A stretch of DNA of 64,000 nucleotides from Physcomitrium patens (GCF_000002425.4 NC_037264.1:16675391-16739390); one strand, 5' to 3'; positions 35,641 through 48,379 are shown, numbered from the stretch's first letter. Notes: generated by a model not told the origin, from the sequence alone. Translations and numbers: made by a program.

Positions 35641-36013
35641 ATTTGTGCGGATAACACGATATGTGGCCAACAAGGATTTGACCAGTGGCCAGACCCAGCC
35701 AATCACCACCTTTGAAAACTCGATCCTTCCACCTCCGCTAATCGGATGCCTTTCATCCAGATTCTGGGATCGGAGACTGCTGAGGCTCTGCGAATGATCG
35801 CAAGCCTCTTTCGGCCACTCACGGAAGAAAGCAAGATATCCTATTGTACAAACATAGCATCCTGGCCTAACCCTCAAAGTACGTTCTCGGGGAACGCCAA
35901 TGTAGAACAAGAGTAGCAAGAATTAGCTTGCAGAGTGTGTCTGTTAGACACGAATATCGACATCTTGTCCAACATCAAGAGAGTGATCGCAAGAATCAAT
36001 CCAGATCGCAGCG
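35641..36013 (+). promoter_or_regulatory. Upstream region of LHCB4 copy 1
   Basis: It contains a CCAAT box (35700-35704, in CAGCCAATCACC), GATA-type motifs (GATAAC at 35651, AAGATATCC at 35833) and a second GCCAATG near 35896. CCAAT and GATA/I-box motifs are usual in light-regulated antenna gene promoters. No clear TATA box was found. Identity with copy 2 begins only at 36005, so the promoters differ. Confidence 0.45.
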
Positions 36014-37529
36014 ATGGCGCAGGCAGTGAGGTGCGCGAGCATCGCGTCGTCGTCGTTCGTGAGGTCCGTGGAGCGACTGGGCGTGCAGAATGGGTCGCGC
36101 GTGGTGGCCAGGTTCTCGGTGCCGGGCAAGGCCAAGCAGGCTGCCAAGGCCGCGTCCAAGGCGGTGAAGAAGGCTTCGGGCTCCGGCGCTGGCAGGCCGC
36201 TGTGGTTCCCCGGCGCGCAGGCGCCCGAGTGGCTGGACGGATCCCTCCCCGGAGACTACGGATTCGACCCCTTGAGCCTGGGCAAGAGCCCGGAGTACCT
36301 GCAGATTGAGCTGGACTCGCTGAACCAGAACCTGGCCAAGAACGAGGCCGGAGATGTGATCGGAACCCGCATCTCGAAGAAGGAGGAGATCGCCCCAACC
36401 CCGTTCCAGCCGTACAGCGAGGTGTTCGGCCTGCAGAGGTTCAGGGAATGCGAGCTGATCCACGGGCGCTGGGCCATGCTTGCCATATTGGGGGCCCTGT
36501 CCGTGGAGGCGTTCACGGGCGTGACATGGCAAGATGCCGGCAAGGTAGGGCTTCTCATTGTGTTGTAAGTCGAGAATTGTTGGTGTTGGTGTCGGTGAGT
36601 GGGAGAGTGCCCCTGTTTGATTACGAGCACCGGCTTGGTTTGCTAGCCGTGCGAGAAGGTGTGAGTCGAAGGCCGTGAGGATCCCGATTAGGAGCCCTAG
36701 CGTGACGGTGCCTGTCGCCGACGCATTGTTTGTAAATGATTGAGCGGGTACGTCCGGAGTTGTGGTTGGACTCATGAAGAATGTTGTCTGGCGTGTTCGG
36801 TGGGTGATGAGTGATGAGGGATTTGGTGGGTCGGAATGCACGAGCAATGGGTATGTGGCTGACGCGGGTCGGTTGCAATGGGAGTACAGGTTGAGTTGGT
36901 GGACGGTGCTTCATACTTCGGGCTGCCCCTGCCGTTCAGCATCACCAGCCTGGTTTACATCGAGGCATTTTTGGTGGGATTCATCGAGTTCCAGAGGAAC
37001 GCGGAGCTGGACCCCGAGAAGCGTCTTTATCCGGGCGGGAAGTTCTTCGACCCACTGAACTTCGCGGACACGGAGGACAAGAAGGAGACATTGAAATTAG
37101 CCGAAATCAAGCACGCGAGGCTGGCGATGGTTGCCGCTTTGGGTTTCGCAGCGCAGGCCGCTGCCACGGGCAAGGGACCCCTGGACAACTGGGCCACTCA
37201 CCTGGCGGACCCCCTGCACACCACAATCTTCGACACGTTTTCGAAGTGAAGTAGGATGTTGATTGTAGTCGGAAGATGAGAGTATGAAACTGTAAGCAGG
37301 CAATGTAATTTAAATGAAGTCAATATTCTTGTTCTGTACGATGCGGAGTGTGTGGTGTGGAGACATGGGTGTGGCGCATCCCGGAGGCGGAGGTGTAGAT
37401 GGTGGGTTGTGTAGGTGCTGGGACAGGACCCCATCGGTCGGGGTGATTGGCGTGGATTACGCATGACGAGGAATGTTGTTTTGAGTGCCGCGAATCGCAG
37501 TGTCGGTTGCCGCCGCTGTGCCAGTCTGC
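36005..37529 (+). repeat. Inverted repeat arm 1 (LHCB4 unit)
   Basis: This pairs base for base with 60767-62291 on the opposite strand (coordinates sum to 98296 throughout, so no net indels). Only one difference was noticed in the 3' flank, at 37487. Identity ends upstream at 36005, nine bases before the ATG, and downstream at 37529. Just beyond the 3' edge the two copies still look weakly alike (CCCGGCACC), which hints at older homology. The comparison was by eye and by identical translations in several frames. Confidence 0.92.
36014..37249 (+). CDS. LHCB4: Chlorophyll a/b-binding protein CP29 (LHCB4), copy 1
   Basis: This is the minor monomeric antenna protein CP29 of photosystem II, which binds chlorophyll a/b and links outer LHCII trimers to the core in the thylakoid. 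Exon 1 is 36014-36544 (177 codons) and exon 2 36890-37249 (119 codons plus stop), with a GT-AG intron of 345 bp in phase 0. The product has 296 residues, close to known CP29 length. A Ser/Arg/Val-rich N-terminus without acidic residues fits a chloroplast transit peptide. CP29 hallmarks are [20 protein letters not shown], the first helix with [10 protein letters not shown] (chlorophyll-ligand Glu/His/Arg), the LHCB4 motif [10 protein letters not shown] at the exon end, and the third helix [11 protein letters not shown]. The ending [17 protein letters not shown] is typical of LHCB4. It is intact and probably functional. Copy 2 encodes an identical protein as far as compared. Confidence 0.95.
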
Positions 37530-37549
37530 TCCCCGGCACCATCGTCTGG

Positions 37550-39909
37550 GCGCGATCGAGTTGGAAAATGGAATGGAGGTCGAAGTTACTTGCTGAATAA
37601 CCCTTGTTGGAGATGCAGTTATGCGTCAAGAATGTAATGTGAATCATTTTTTACTTGACAGGATTCCCGGTGATTATGTTGTATTGTTCTTTGTGTTGCG
37701 ATATTGTATCGTCCCTGTTCAACCAGGTTTCCTTTCTGCGAAATGTCTCTATTTGAAACTGGCATTGTCCAGGAACTTAGAGTGTATGCAGCATTTGTTG
37801 TGTGGACGATGAAATGGATGTAAATGTCAACAGCAGATGATGGTTATCTACTCTGGAAGTGGTGGTAACGATGAAATTTTCTCCATGAAGCAGAATCAGA
37901 GGGGAGAATTCAATATGTCTGTGGGCTCCTTTGAACCTTTTAGCATAGAAGTCATGGCGGTGCAACATGACCATAATCACCTAAATCTGACATAATTCAC
38001 ACGCTTGAAAATTGACACATCTGAAAGTTATCAACTCTTGAATATCTTTGTAATAAATGTTTCAGAATTTTTTTATTGAGTGTCTCCGCTCTGTCATGAT
38101 CTCATCAGTACATCTCATACTAGAATCTTAAAAAAAGAACTATGCGATTATGAACTCATCATTTTGAGAAACTCAACACACAATAAGAACGGAAACTTAC
38201 AAAGAAGTACGTATCTACATATACCCAAACAATACCGTCAAGAGTAGCCGAAGTTAACCTATTTGGTTGTAAAATTATGAATGTGGTTTGCATATTGCAT
38301 AGATTTACTCAAGTCTCTAACTTAACAACTTCTTTGCAACATAAAAAGTAAACTAATTGGTGCTAGACTAACTATTTTGATTGGACTTTGGGAAACAAAA
38401 AAGAATTATTCAGACTGATTCTTTTTATCATTTACAAAAGAATCCTTATTGTCAGTAATCTAAAAGATTTAACGTTGCTCAAAGAACCACAATAGCAAAT
38501 AATGTCTTGTTATCTTTATTATATTTCTTCACTTTTATTTGCATAAGATTGGTGAAAGATATTTGTAAATTGATGGATGGAAATTGTGAAGAACATCATT
38601 TAGAATAGCACTTAGAGACTTATTGAAACCAAAGTTTTATATTTTTTTTTTGTATAGTTACAAACAAAGAAAAATTAAGTCTAATTGGCTTTGGAGAAGC
38701 TGTGGCACTCTTATTATGCATATGACTAATTATAATAAGAAGTTCAACTAATCAAAGCACTTCATTTTTAAAAAATCAAACATCCTAAATGTATTTAAAG
38801 ATAGAATGATAAAAATATTACCTAAATGGTAAAGAAAATAGGGGCTGCATTTTGCATGAGTGATTATCTTTTAATTCAAGTGGACCCCTTTCACAAAATT
38901 TAAAAATAAAATCTACTAGGATATTGATAAAATTTTATTTAAAGCATTGCATAAGATTATAAAAAACTCAAATTTGAAATAAATATAAATTTATACATAT
39001 TAAATTGGAGTTCAAATAAATTTATTGCATCTATATACATATTTATCCTATTAGTAAAAATAAACTAAGATAAATATTAAAAGAAATAAAAATAAGGTTA
39101 AAGCTACCTTTGATAAAATTGTAAAAATAATTTAAGTTACAAAATTCTAAGTTAAAATAAATAAATAAATAATTAAAATGAAGTGGTTTTGTGGTGTTAT
39201 ATTAAAAATGCTCTTTGATATGAATGTTTCTTATTAGAACTTACATTCAAAACTTTTGACTTATTTTACAGAATTCGAAAGAATTATTTAAAAAAAATTT
39301 AGTAATCTTTAAGCTTAGAAAAACTAAATTGCAACCAATTCTCAAACAAATTTATCAAAAAAAAATTTGATTTAAATTAATAGTATAAAAAAATATTGAT
39401 TTGAGTGATTGAATTTGTAGATTTTAGAAATACTCACTAGTATAAATATCATAGGACTAAGTTACTTTTCTTATTTATGAGTTGACTTCTATTCAAGCAA
39501 ATAAGATCCTTTGAAATCTTTTTGGTAGTAGCAAGTAATTTTTGCTACTAAAATACCATCCAAAGTCAAAAAATTATGGATGATTTAGACAAAAATAAAT
39601 GCTTTGGGCTTTGAATCTATAATAATGTATCTTAGATAATGTATGTAAAAAATAAAAAATACATGTGCATAAATGTAAAAATATTCAAATAAAAAAAAAT
39701 TAGATTGATAAAATAAGATTTTTATATCTAAAAAAGAAATAAAAGAGAATAAAAAAAATAAATATCCAAAAAAATAATAAATAGTACTCTAATTACTTAC
39801 CTTATCATATTTCCATAAAGAGAGATAAAAGTAGATTTAACAATGAATCTTTTACAACATAAATTTTCTCCTAAGTTTACCTTGGTTAGAAATATTAGAT
39901 CCTAAGTAG
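37550..39909. other. Intergenic region, AT-rich from about 38000
   Basis: No gene or recognisable element end was found. The first 400 bases are LHCB4 3' flank of mixed composition. From about 38000 the sequence becomes strongly AT-rich, with many A/T runs, up to the copia LTR. Confidence 0.55.
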
Positions 39910-40363
39910 CTTTTGATTTTTTGCTTCATCATAGTCCATTATTGAAAAATAAGCATTATGAAGTCACTATACTTAATATTCGTAAGGGTGTACATAAAGA
40001 GAGTATGGAGTAAGATATCTTTGACTTCCAACACCTAATACTTATAGGTAGTAGTTGCTACTCTAAAAGACAACTTCTACTCTTTGACTTTTATACACAT
40101 GGTCCTAGGATCCTTTGGCATCTTATTAACTACAAAGATATCTTATGTCAAATATTAATTACTCTTATCTAGTCTTCAGATATTCTCTAGTTTATACTTT
40201 ATCCTCTTGACTTTGACTCTTGGTCTTAAATTTCATCCTATATCCATATGATGTCTCTTTTAACTATCAAGAGTCAATCCTTTGACTATTAGTAATTTAC
40301 TTAAGGTAATAATTTCTATAAGGTAACTTATTCTACTTTCAATTTTACTTACTTACTTTAATA
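39910..40363 (-). repeat. 3' LTR of copia element I
   Basis: This matches the split 5' LTR: for example TATGAAGTCACTATA and GACTTTTATACACATGG recur at 51823 and 51961, and the second half recurs at 59545-59811. The right edge (TTTAATA, versus TTTAACA at 59811) is the LTR start on the minus strand, preceded by a purine-rich AAAGTAGGAG. The left edge is uncertain. Confidence 0.7.
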
Positions 40364-40381
40364 CTCCTACTTTGCTATTAG

Positions 40382-40888
40382 TTAAAAGGCTTTCAATCCT
40401 AATGCTTTTGTTAACATATGATGTCTATTCTTTACTAATATTTTTATCAACAAATTAGCAAGCATGTCTTCTATTGTACAATATTTCATATCAATGACAT
40501 CCATTTCAATCTTCTCTTTTATAAAATATTGTTGAATGTCAATGTGCTTGGTCTTTGAATGATGTTTTGGATTCTTTGCAAATACAAGATATCCTTGATT
40601 GTTACACTTTATTAAATTTCTTTTTATTTTCAATACTCTAATATCCTCTAAAAGTTGTCTCAGCCATATTGCCTCCATTGCACAATAGCTTGCTGCCATA
40701 TACTCTGCCTCCATTGTTGATCTTGTAATTTTTGGTTGTCTCTTACAATTCCATGAAATATCTTCCATTCTAACAAAAAATACATATCCCATTGTTGATG
40801 TTCTATCATTTGTATCTCCAGCCCAATCTACATGATAATAACTATGCAAACTAATGTTATCACATCTAAGACATAATTTGAAATGCAA
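40382..40888 (-). pseudogene. RNase H domain of copia element I
   Basis: A 168-codon open frame shows the Ty1/copia RNase H pattern. HVDWAGDTNDRTSTMGYVF holds the first catalytic Asp, TMEAEYMAASYCAMEAIWL the Glu, and HSKTKHIDIQQYF lies in the last part. The long open frame is exceptional in this decayed region. Confidence 0.85.
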
Positions 40889-41900
40889 AGTGTCTTTTAA
40901 GAAACCTCATGATTCTTTTGATGGTTGCTCAATAGATTGGTCTAGCCTTTGACATATATTGGCTAACAACATTCACTGTATATGCAAGATCCACCTTTAT
41001 GCCAATCATTGTATACATAAGTAAATCCATTATTGCCTTATATGAAATATCTTGGACTTAACCTTCAACTTCAGCAAATTCTTCATTTGTGAACTTCATC
41101 AACTTTAAATTGACCTCTAAAGTTGTTCCAATAGCCTTACATTCTTGTATATTGAATCATTTCAAGTCTTCTTCAATGTACTTGCTTTGGCTCATAATAA
41201 TGGTCTTCTTAGTACAATCTTTTACAAATTCCACTCCTAAACAATGATAAAGCTCTTTCAAATTATTCATTTCATACTTATTTTCTAACTTTGCCTTTAA
41301 TCAATCCATTATCTTCACAATATTGGTTAAGATGATCAAATCATTAACATAGAAGATGAAAATCAATATAAACTTACTTGATTGCTTTACATATAAGGAA
41401 TGATTAGATTCATTCTTTTCAAATCCTTCATTCACAAAGAATGTATCAATGTATTTATATTATATACTTAAAGATTGCTTGAGCCTATACAAGGCTTTCT
41501 TAACTTATAAACAAGATGTTGTTTGCCTTCTTCTATAAATCCTTTAAGTTACTCCATATAGATGTCTTCTTTTAGATTTCCATTCAAGAAAGCTGTCTTC
41601 ACAACCATTTGATGTATCTCAAAGTCCATTACTACTTCAATTATAACAATAGTTCTAATAGTAGTGAATTTGGCCACATAAACAAATGTCTCATTGAAAT
41701 CAATATTAGCAACTTGTAAATAGTCTTTCATAACCAATCTAGACTTATATCTCACAATATTGTCTATTGCATCTCTTTTGATTCTAATGATCCACTTACA
41801 ACTAATTGAAGATTGATTTGGTGGAAGTTGAGACAATTTCCATGTTCCATTATCTATGAGTGATTTATACTCTTCTTCCATGGCATTTTCTCACTTCATA
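40889..41900 (-). pseudogene. reverse transcriptase of copia element I
   Basis: The N-terminal part at 41549-41881 reads GTWKLSQLPPNQ, CKWIIRIKRDA and VKTAFLNGNLKEDIYME, classic copia reverse transcriptase blocks (the Asp before AFLNG is Lys here). The rest, with the catalytic centre near 41340-41360 (FIFYVND-like), is interrupted by stops. Confidence 0.78.
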
Positions 41901-42109
41901 GTATTTGTGGACTTCATTGCATTACACAAACTCAATAGATCAGTAAAAAGTATAATATTGGCATATTTTTTACTTACTTGAGGGAAGATGTCATTCTTCT
42001 ACTACGTACTAAGTTTTTTTCTATTTTTTAAAGGATATCTCGTTTTACTTGAGGAAGCTTCACCTTCATTCAATTCAAGGTTTTTTGTAAGCTTCTTCTT
42101 TCTTAAAAT

Positions 42110-43062
42110 TTACTTCTTCACATTCAAAGATTGGTACTGCTTATCATCATCATCATCTTCAACATCCTCATTGTCTTCATTGCTAGTTCTAGCAATTCTA
42201 AGCATACTATGATCTACCTTCTTTGACTCTTCATCTTGATATGAATTTCTACCATCATCAATATCATCATCTTCTTCTTCTTTCTTTGTTGAAATTAAAG
42301 ATGTATCCACAGACACAACATTATTTCTACTTAAATACATCTTTAAGTGCTCATAAGTACTCTTATGCTCCAAAAATTCTACATTACAATTCTTGATGAT
42401 CTTCTTGGTTTCTAAACATATTAATCTATATACCTTAGTATCTTTATAATATCCAACAAATACACATTTTTTACCTTTTACATTAAGTTTAGACTTCATA
42501 CAATGTGATACCTTTGCATAGGCAATGTATTTAAGAATTTTCATGTATGAAATACAAGGTTTCTTGCTACTCCAATCTTTTTGTGGAATCATTGATATAA
42601 GTATATTTGTTAGGTACCTATTCTTTGTATAGACTATATTTACCATTGCTTCCGCCTAATACTCATATCAAAAGTTTTGGATATGAAGCATACTCTTTAC
42701 CATCTCTACAATAGTAGAATTTAACTCTTTCAGCAACTCTATTTTGATGTGGAGTATAGAAAGTAAACGATTGTCTTGCAATACCTTGAATCTTTAAGAA
42801 TTTATCAAAATATTTTGACATGTACTCACTTCCATTATCCATGTGCAATACTTTGAGCTTGTATCCACATTATTTCTTTATAAGAGCCTTAAACTTCTTA
42901 AACCTTGAGAAACATTCATTCTTGACTTTAAAGATGTAAATCCATACTTTTCTTAAAAAATTATCCATAAATGTGATAAAGTACCTTGCTCCTCCAATTG
43001 ATGGTGTCTTCATTGGTCTACAAACATCAAAATATACAATCTATAATAATTTGATAGCACAT
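42110..43062 (-). pseudogene. integrase of copia element I
   Basis: It carries MHMDNGSEYMSKYFDKFL (second catalytic Asp) and TPHQNRVAERV (catalytic Glu in the usual QNG-VAER motif, here QNR) at 42663-42848. An acidic linker follows at 42110-42646, with runs of Asp/Glu and the CVFVGYYKDTKVYRL block. The first part, near 43000, reads CRPMKTPSIGG-like sequence on the minus strand. Confidence 0.78.
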
Positions 43063-44413
43063 TGTCGTATGGCATGATTTGTTATCTCGAAATATTTTGG
43101 GTATCTAGCTGTAGAGAGTGTAGCTTAAACCTTTATATAATTCTTGTCTTAGCTTCCAAAAATCCTTTATTTTTGTATAAAACTCCAAATATAATAAAAT
43201 CCCTTCAAAACATATTTTTTCCGCGAAGGATTTTCTTATCCCAAACTTTAGAAAATCATAACTATTGATCTAACTGTTTAGTTTGTCTCAAATTTATAGG
43301 ATAGTTAGAATTCACCCTTAACTTTTACTTCAAAAAATACCAACTACAAATTCACTCTCAAACTTTTGGTATCTAAGAAATCCAAGCAGGTACTCTAAAC
43401 CCTAATTTACAAGCATCCAAAAAACTATTTTCCTTATATCTCAAGAATCCAAATTCCAAATTCTACAAAACTTATGTAGAAAGCTTTATGATAAGATTGT
43501 ACACAATCTTAGAAATTTTGAATCAAAACCTCATCAAATTGTCTAAGATATAGCTCAAATCACAAGCACAAATAAATCGGGCTACTTACTACCCTTAGAT
43601 TCCAAGTACTGACTTCAAAAATCCAATAACTCCTTCACTTCAATTTGGAATCCAATAAGCAGTATGTAAAAAGTATAGCTGCAAAAAGTATAGCTGCAAA
43701 AGTGCTCTCTCCAGTCGCAGTCGCCAATCCTCAATTGTTGTCCGTATGCATGCATTATGCCCAAAAGAGTGACAGTGGATCCAAAACTAACACCTTAACT
43801 TTGAGTGCCTACAACTTCTTAATAAAAACCCCAAATAACACAAAACTTGTACCAAAACCAAAGCCAAAAACCTAAACCGTTTGAATCTAGCCTTCAAAAC
43901 TCAAATGGCCTCGAGAAATTAACCCTTATCCCTAATATGGCCTCGGGCAGCCTCTTCAAAGTCCATTGGTCATGATTTTTGACCAATAGGAATGGAGATT
44001 TTTATCATTCATCTCCATTCATCTATATTGGTGCCCTAATTACTCCCTTTGCTACCAAAATCCTTCTTCAATCCTTTTTTTTATAAGATTTAGATAATTT
44101 ATGTTCTAAATATCAAATAAAAGAACCAAAATAAATTTCTAAAGGTCACCAATGTCTAACAAAGGTAACTCTAAATATTTAGAAGTTACTATGAACTAAA
44201 CCAATATTAAAAGCCACTATCAAGAAGAAAATTAAAGTTATACAAATTCTATAGTAGTTTTTTTTAAACAACCTCTTCTCAAGATAATAACCAAATCATA
44301 ATCTACAACCAACTAAAATCTACTAACATAGCTCTTACTATGTTACTTAATAAATTATATATTAAGTACATAATTACATTATTTTCATATAATAACCGAA
44401 CTACAATACGACA
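43063..44413 (-). repeat. Solo LTR of family 1 inside copia element I
   Basis: This 1351-bp insert has terminal inverted octamers TGTCGTAT and ATACGACA. Its 3' end (minus strand, at 43063) aligns over 52 bases without gaps to the LTR end of element A at 360. Flanks are ACAT (43059-43062) and ACGT (44414-44417), a 4-bp duplication with one transition. It splits the copia polyprotein between pre-integrase and integrase. No coding content was found. Confidence 0.78.
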
Positions 44414-45097
44414 ACGTATTGAAACTCCTCTTGGAAATGAAGTCCTTTGTTGTTTGCCTTATAAACATCCTTTACAAGCAAGTATGAAGGCATTGTGGCT
44501 GAATTAACTAAGATCTAAGGTACTTACCATGAATTGGAGCTCCTTCATTCTTTTGGCATTCAAATAACAAAGTCATTGATGCCAAATTCCAAATTTGTCA
44601 TGATCTTGTAGAAAATTAGTAAATACTTCTATTTCTACTCTATTCATCTTCTTACAATTGATGACGTAGAAGTTGCCATTTCTAAGGCCTTTGGCAACAT
44701 ATTGTCTACCTAATGTCTTCACAAAATATCCATTTTTACCAAATTGAACTTTACAACCATGTAATAGAAGTTCAATCATCAAAAGAAGGTTTTTCTTCAT
44801 CTTTGGTATATATAAGACCTCCTTCAATTTGATTCTATTAAGATGGTCCTTCAACAATTTCTACAACAATAGATCCAATTCCAATGGCTTGTATCATGCC
44901 ATTGTCTTTCAACCAAACTTTGGTTGCTAAAATTTCTTCACAAGTATTAAATGAACACTTGTATGGTATCATATACTTAGTAGTACCAAAATCTATAATC
45001 TATTTAGATATAGCAACCATAGAGGCTCCTTCACTTACTATGAAAGTATAGTCATTTCCATTAAAGTTATCACGAGCATTATTTGCATTCTTTCTAT

Positions 45098-45135
<38 letters not shown>

Positions 45136-45416
45136 ACTTCGTACCAATTTTTAGTAAAGTGACCTAATTTTCTATAAATATAGTAATTTTTTATATTATT
45201 TTTTAAAATATTATATTGAATAGAATAACTATCTTTTTATTATTTTAAAAATAAAACTAAATCATCACTATGAAGCTTCTTTTCTTTCCTCTTCATCACT
45301 TCCTTCATATTGATAGATTCAAATGCCACTATGGGATAGTTTTAGGATTGGAGAAGGCTCATGAGTAATGTTAATACAATGTTCTTATGATCAACTAGAT
45401 TGTTGACAATTGGTAG
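44414..45416 (-). pseudogene. gag C-terminus and pre-integrase of copia element I
   Basis: 44573-44857 reads LKEVLYIPKMKKNLLLMIEL and KFGIWHQ, the copia GAG-pre-integrase domain. Upstream (44880-45070) is a protease-like stretch with altered active site. A degenerate zinc knuckle (Y-x-x-Y, then KLGHFTKNW) lies at 45135-45180. The frame next to the knuckle is overrun by a 31-base poly-T tract (Lys codons on the coding strand). Confidence 0.7.
45101..45131. repeat. 31-base poly-T tract
   Basis: Thirty-one consecutive T on the plus strand lie inside the copia gag, directly after the zinc-knuckle-like motif. On the coding strand this is poly-A (Lys). Confidence 0.9.
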
Positions 45417-45974
45417 TGTGATGGACATATACATATAAGTTAGTAATCACTTATATAAATATGTAGAAATAGATAGAAGTAAATAAAAGTAAATCAATTC
45501 TATAATATCTTTTAAGAAAGCTTCGTAAGAACTTCATAGACATTTCTTTGACTTTATAGGTGTCCATTGTTGATTTTTAGGTTAAAAAATTTGTCAGCAA
45601 GTTAACTATGTGCCATATATGTTGGAAGCTTGAAGAATAAACTAACTATATGGTAATAATTTAGAAAAACTTGCCTTATAAGTCAAGGCATGTATCCTAC
45701 AAAGTCAACACATATTGAAGGTCCTATAGAAAATTACCACGTAGTCCTTAATTAGATATTATATATAGAGACAAGAATGAAGCCTTCTTCACTTTTGTCA
45801 ACTCTTTTCTTATTTCTAGTCTAGTTTCAAGAGTCTCAAGTTTTCTTGTCTTTTGGCAATAAGCCATTTCAATTTCTTTTTAATATATGTACTTTGTTAT
45901 TTTTATTTTGTCATTTTTTCTTTGACATAGATTTCAATGATTTATGCATCATCTTCCAATTCATATTCTTGACA
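45417..45974 (+). repeat. 5' LTR of element H
   Basis: It runs from TGTGATGGACATATAC to ATTCTTGACA, 558 bp, like the 3' copy at 50509. It holds a TATATATAGAG box near 45760. About 21 nt later comes an AATATCAAAGC motif, a degraded primer site. Confidence 0.82.
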
Positions 45975-46180
45975 AATTGACAAGAGTACACTTATAATAT
46001 CAAAGCTTATTCTTGTCTTGATTAAGAGTAGATTATTCTTTTTTCATGATAAGACATAATCATATTAGAAATTACAAATTACTCTCTTCTAAATTGATAT
46101 TGTTCTTAATATTTTATTTTTTGTGAAGTCTTTTCTTCTAGTTGTGTTGAATGGTATTAGATATTTTTCTAAATATTATT

Positions 46181-47074
46181 ATGGCAGAGCTTATTGAAAT
46201 GAAGAGTGCAATGGCACAAATGTTAGAAAAATTGATAGACTTGATGCTTGCAATGCATCAACTTAGCTTACCACCACAAGGATTAACAAGAATGGTAGCA
46301 AGTGAGGATATAGAGATGATTAGATCTGCCTCAACATTTGCACAAAATCATATCTCTCCTCCTATGGTGGAACATCCTTCAAATGTTAGTGAACCAAGAG
46401 TTATTCTGCCCAAGAAGTTTAATGGTACAAGATCCAAATTTTGATGATTTATGAATCAAGTATAATTTGTGATTGAACTTGAACCTCAAAGCTATTCAAT
46501 TCGAAGATCACAAGTTAGATTCATTAATATGCTTCTTTCAGGTTCAACACTATCATGGTTTTTTTTTTTTTTTCTTGAATGACGAGATCTAATATTAGAT
46601 AATCTAGAGGCATTTTTGGCAAAATTTTGGTCCATGTATAGAAAACATGATGCAACTCATGTTGCAACCATCAAGATTCATATTTTATAATAAGGCAATT
46701 GATCTGTAAAATTATATGCTTCATAGTTTTGATGATTTGCAACTAATATCAAAAAGGATGATGTTGCACTTATTAGCCAATTTTTCTATAGATTATAATA
46801 TGAAGTAAAGAAATTGATGCACAACTTATTTGATTCTCAAACATTGTGTCAAGCAATTAACTTTGCTATGAAGTGCAACAATCAAATTTTCAAATTTCGA
46901 TTTGAGAGTCACACAAGTGAACCTCAATGTTACTACAATTTGATAGCAACACCAAGATCTCTTCAACACATACATTCAAAAATAGAATATATGCAAATCA
47001 ATATAGTACAATTTAAATCTCTTACTGAGAAAGAAAAGACTCATCGCCTTCTCAAAGGATTGTGCTTATACTGA
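46181..47074 (+). pseudogene. gag of element H
   Basis: The ATG at 46181 opens MAELIEMKSAMAQMLEKLID, like D gag. The KKFNGTRSKF block near 46415-46442 is followed by a stop. A second open part (46814-47074) has FAMKCNNQIFKFRFESHTSE and continues to a zinc-knuckle-like region with lost Cys residues. A T-rich run near 46560-46573 breaks the middle. Confidence 0.75.
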
Positions 47075-47274
47075 GCAAAACGTAAACACACTACTAAACA
47101 TTGTCCAAAAAAGTGACAAAACCACATAATGAAGAGTACAACTTTCAAAGAAGAAAATGTGTTGGAAAATAAATTTGTCTACCTATAATAGAAACTATAC
47201 AGCTAAAAGCTTGTACAATTTCTAATGAAGGTCCTATCCTCTCTTCAAAACTCTTTTTTTGTTTTATAATAAAT

Positions 47275-47583
47275 GTGCATTTAGGACCTAATAATTATAA
47301 AGCCTTCACCTTGATAGATTTAGGAGCTTCAACTTATTTTTTAGATGTAGAATTTGTTAAAAGTCATAAAATACTATTAATACAAAAAACTAAACCTATT
47401 CATATAGAAATCATAGATGGTTGTCGATTATCTTCTATAGATATTATTCATTCAATACTTCCTATAGATGTAGTAATAAAAAATCATAGTAGTTGCGTAA
47501 TCTTTAATATAATTAGATCTCTTTCTAATCCAGTCATTTTAGATTTATCATGGTTAAAAAATTATAATCCTTACATAGATTAG
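47275..47583 (+). pseudogene. retropepsin-like protease of element H
   Basis: This has 102 open codons. LIDLGASTYFLDVEFVK is the active-site region, where D-S-G has become D-L-G. NIIRSLSNPVILDLSWLK is the second half. It ends at TAG (47581). The loss of Ser makes activity doubtful. Confidence 0.75.
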
Positions 47584-47664
47584 ATTTCTTATATTCTTGA
47601 TTTTTTTAAAAGTATAATTAAGAGTAAAATTAATCTAGTAGAAAGTCATAAATATAGCACAATA

Positions 47665-47943
47665 AAACCTGTGTTTTTAAGATTTTTTGGACAGTCCGAT
47701 CATAAGATATGAGCTATTGAAGTTTAGGAAATATTTCTTATAAGGATATATAAGATTTTAAGATAATTTATCATACATTTGGATATTTTTTTGGTACTTG
47801 GGTTTATGTTTTGATATTATTGTTCTAAAAGGAAATATATTATGTATATAAACTTGGTACTTTTATATCTTAGACTTGATTGAGCATATAATGGCAGCCA
47901 ATAGCCCAACGGTTTTTTAAGGCAAATTATTTCTATCCTAACA
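47665..47943 (+). repeat. Family-1 LTR 3' fragment inside element H
   Basis: This matches the last 280 or so bases of the solo LTR at 57007-58406 (shared features: GACTTGATTGAGCA, GGCAGCCA, end CCTAACA). The rest of that LTR is absent. It lies 46 bp from an oppositely oriented family-1 LTR. Confidence 0.65.
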
Positions 47944-47989
47944 ACAAATCTTCCAATCTCAATTTCTTATGATTCTACATTGATGATAG

Positions 47990-48348
47990 TGTCATATTGC
48001 ATGGTTTTCTATCTAGAAATATAATGGGTACCTAGCTGTAAAGAGTTTAATTTTAACTTATTGGCCAAGCTCTAATAAGTTATTTAACCTTTAAAGTAGA
48101 AGACAAATAAATACTACAATATCAAAAAGATATTGTATTAGTAAAATCTTTTATATTTAAGAAGATTTATACATAAGGCTTTCTAAAATATCTAAGAATT
48201 TCCTAACATTCTTGGTTATACCAAATCATAATTAACCATTTACTAGTAAGTTAGATTTTTAATAATTCTAAAGAAAATCCATAATCTCCTCTCAAAAATT
48301 TATCTTTATATCAAAATTTAATCATAGCTCTATATATCTATCTTCAAC

Positions 48349-48379
<31 letters not shown>

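Noticed and set aside
36256..36630. Long antisense open frames over LHCB4 exon 1 (also 35996-36847, and 61449-62615 of 388 codons at copy 2)
   Set aside because: These are shadows of the GC-rich LHCB4 exon and intron. They lack protein-like composition, and the exon reading is clearly CP29.
42110..42646. Stand-alone acidic host protein
   Set aside because: It is collinear with the linker after copia integrase and carries the CVFVGYYKDTK block of that region.
43059..44417. DNA transposon with terminal inverted repeats
   Set aside because: The inverted octamers and a 4-bp duplication first suggested this. The gap-free match of its end to the LTR end of element A next to a primer site makes a solo LTR the better reading.
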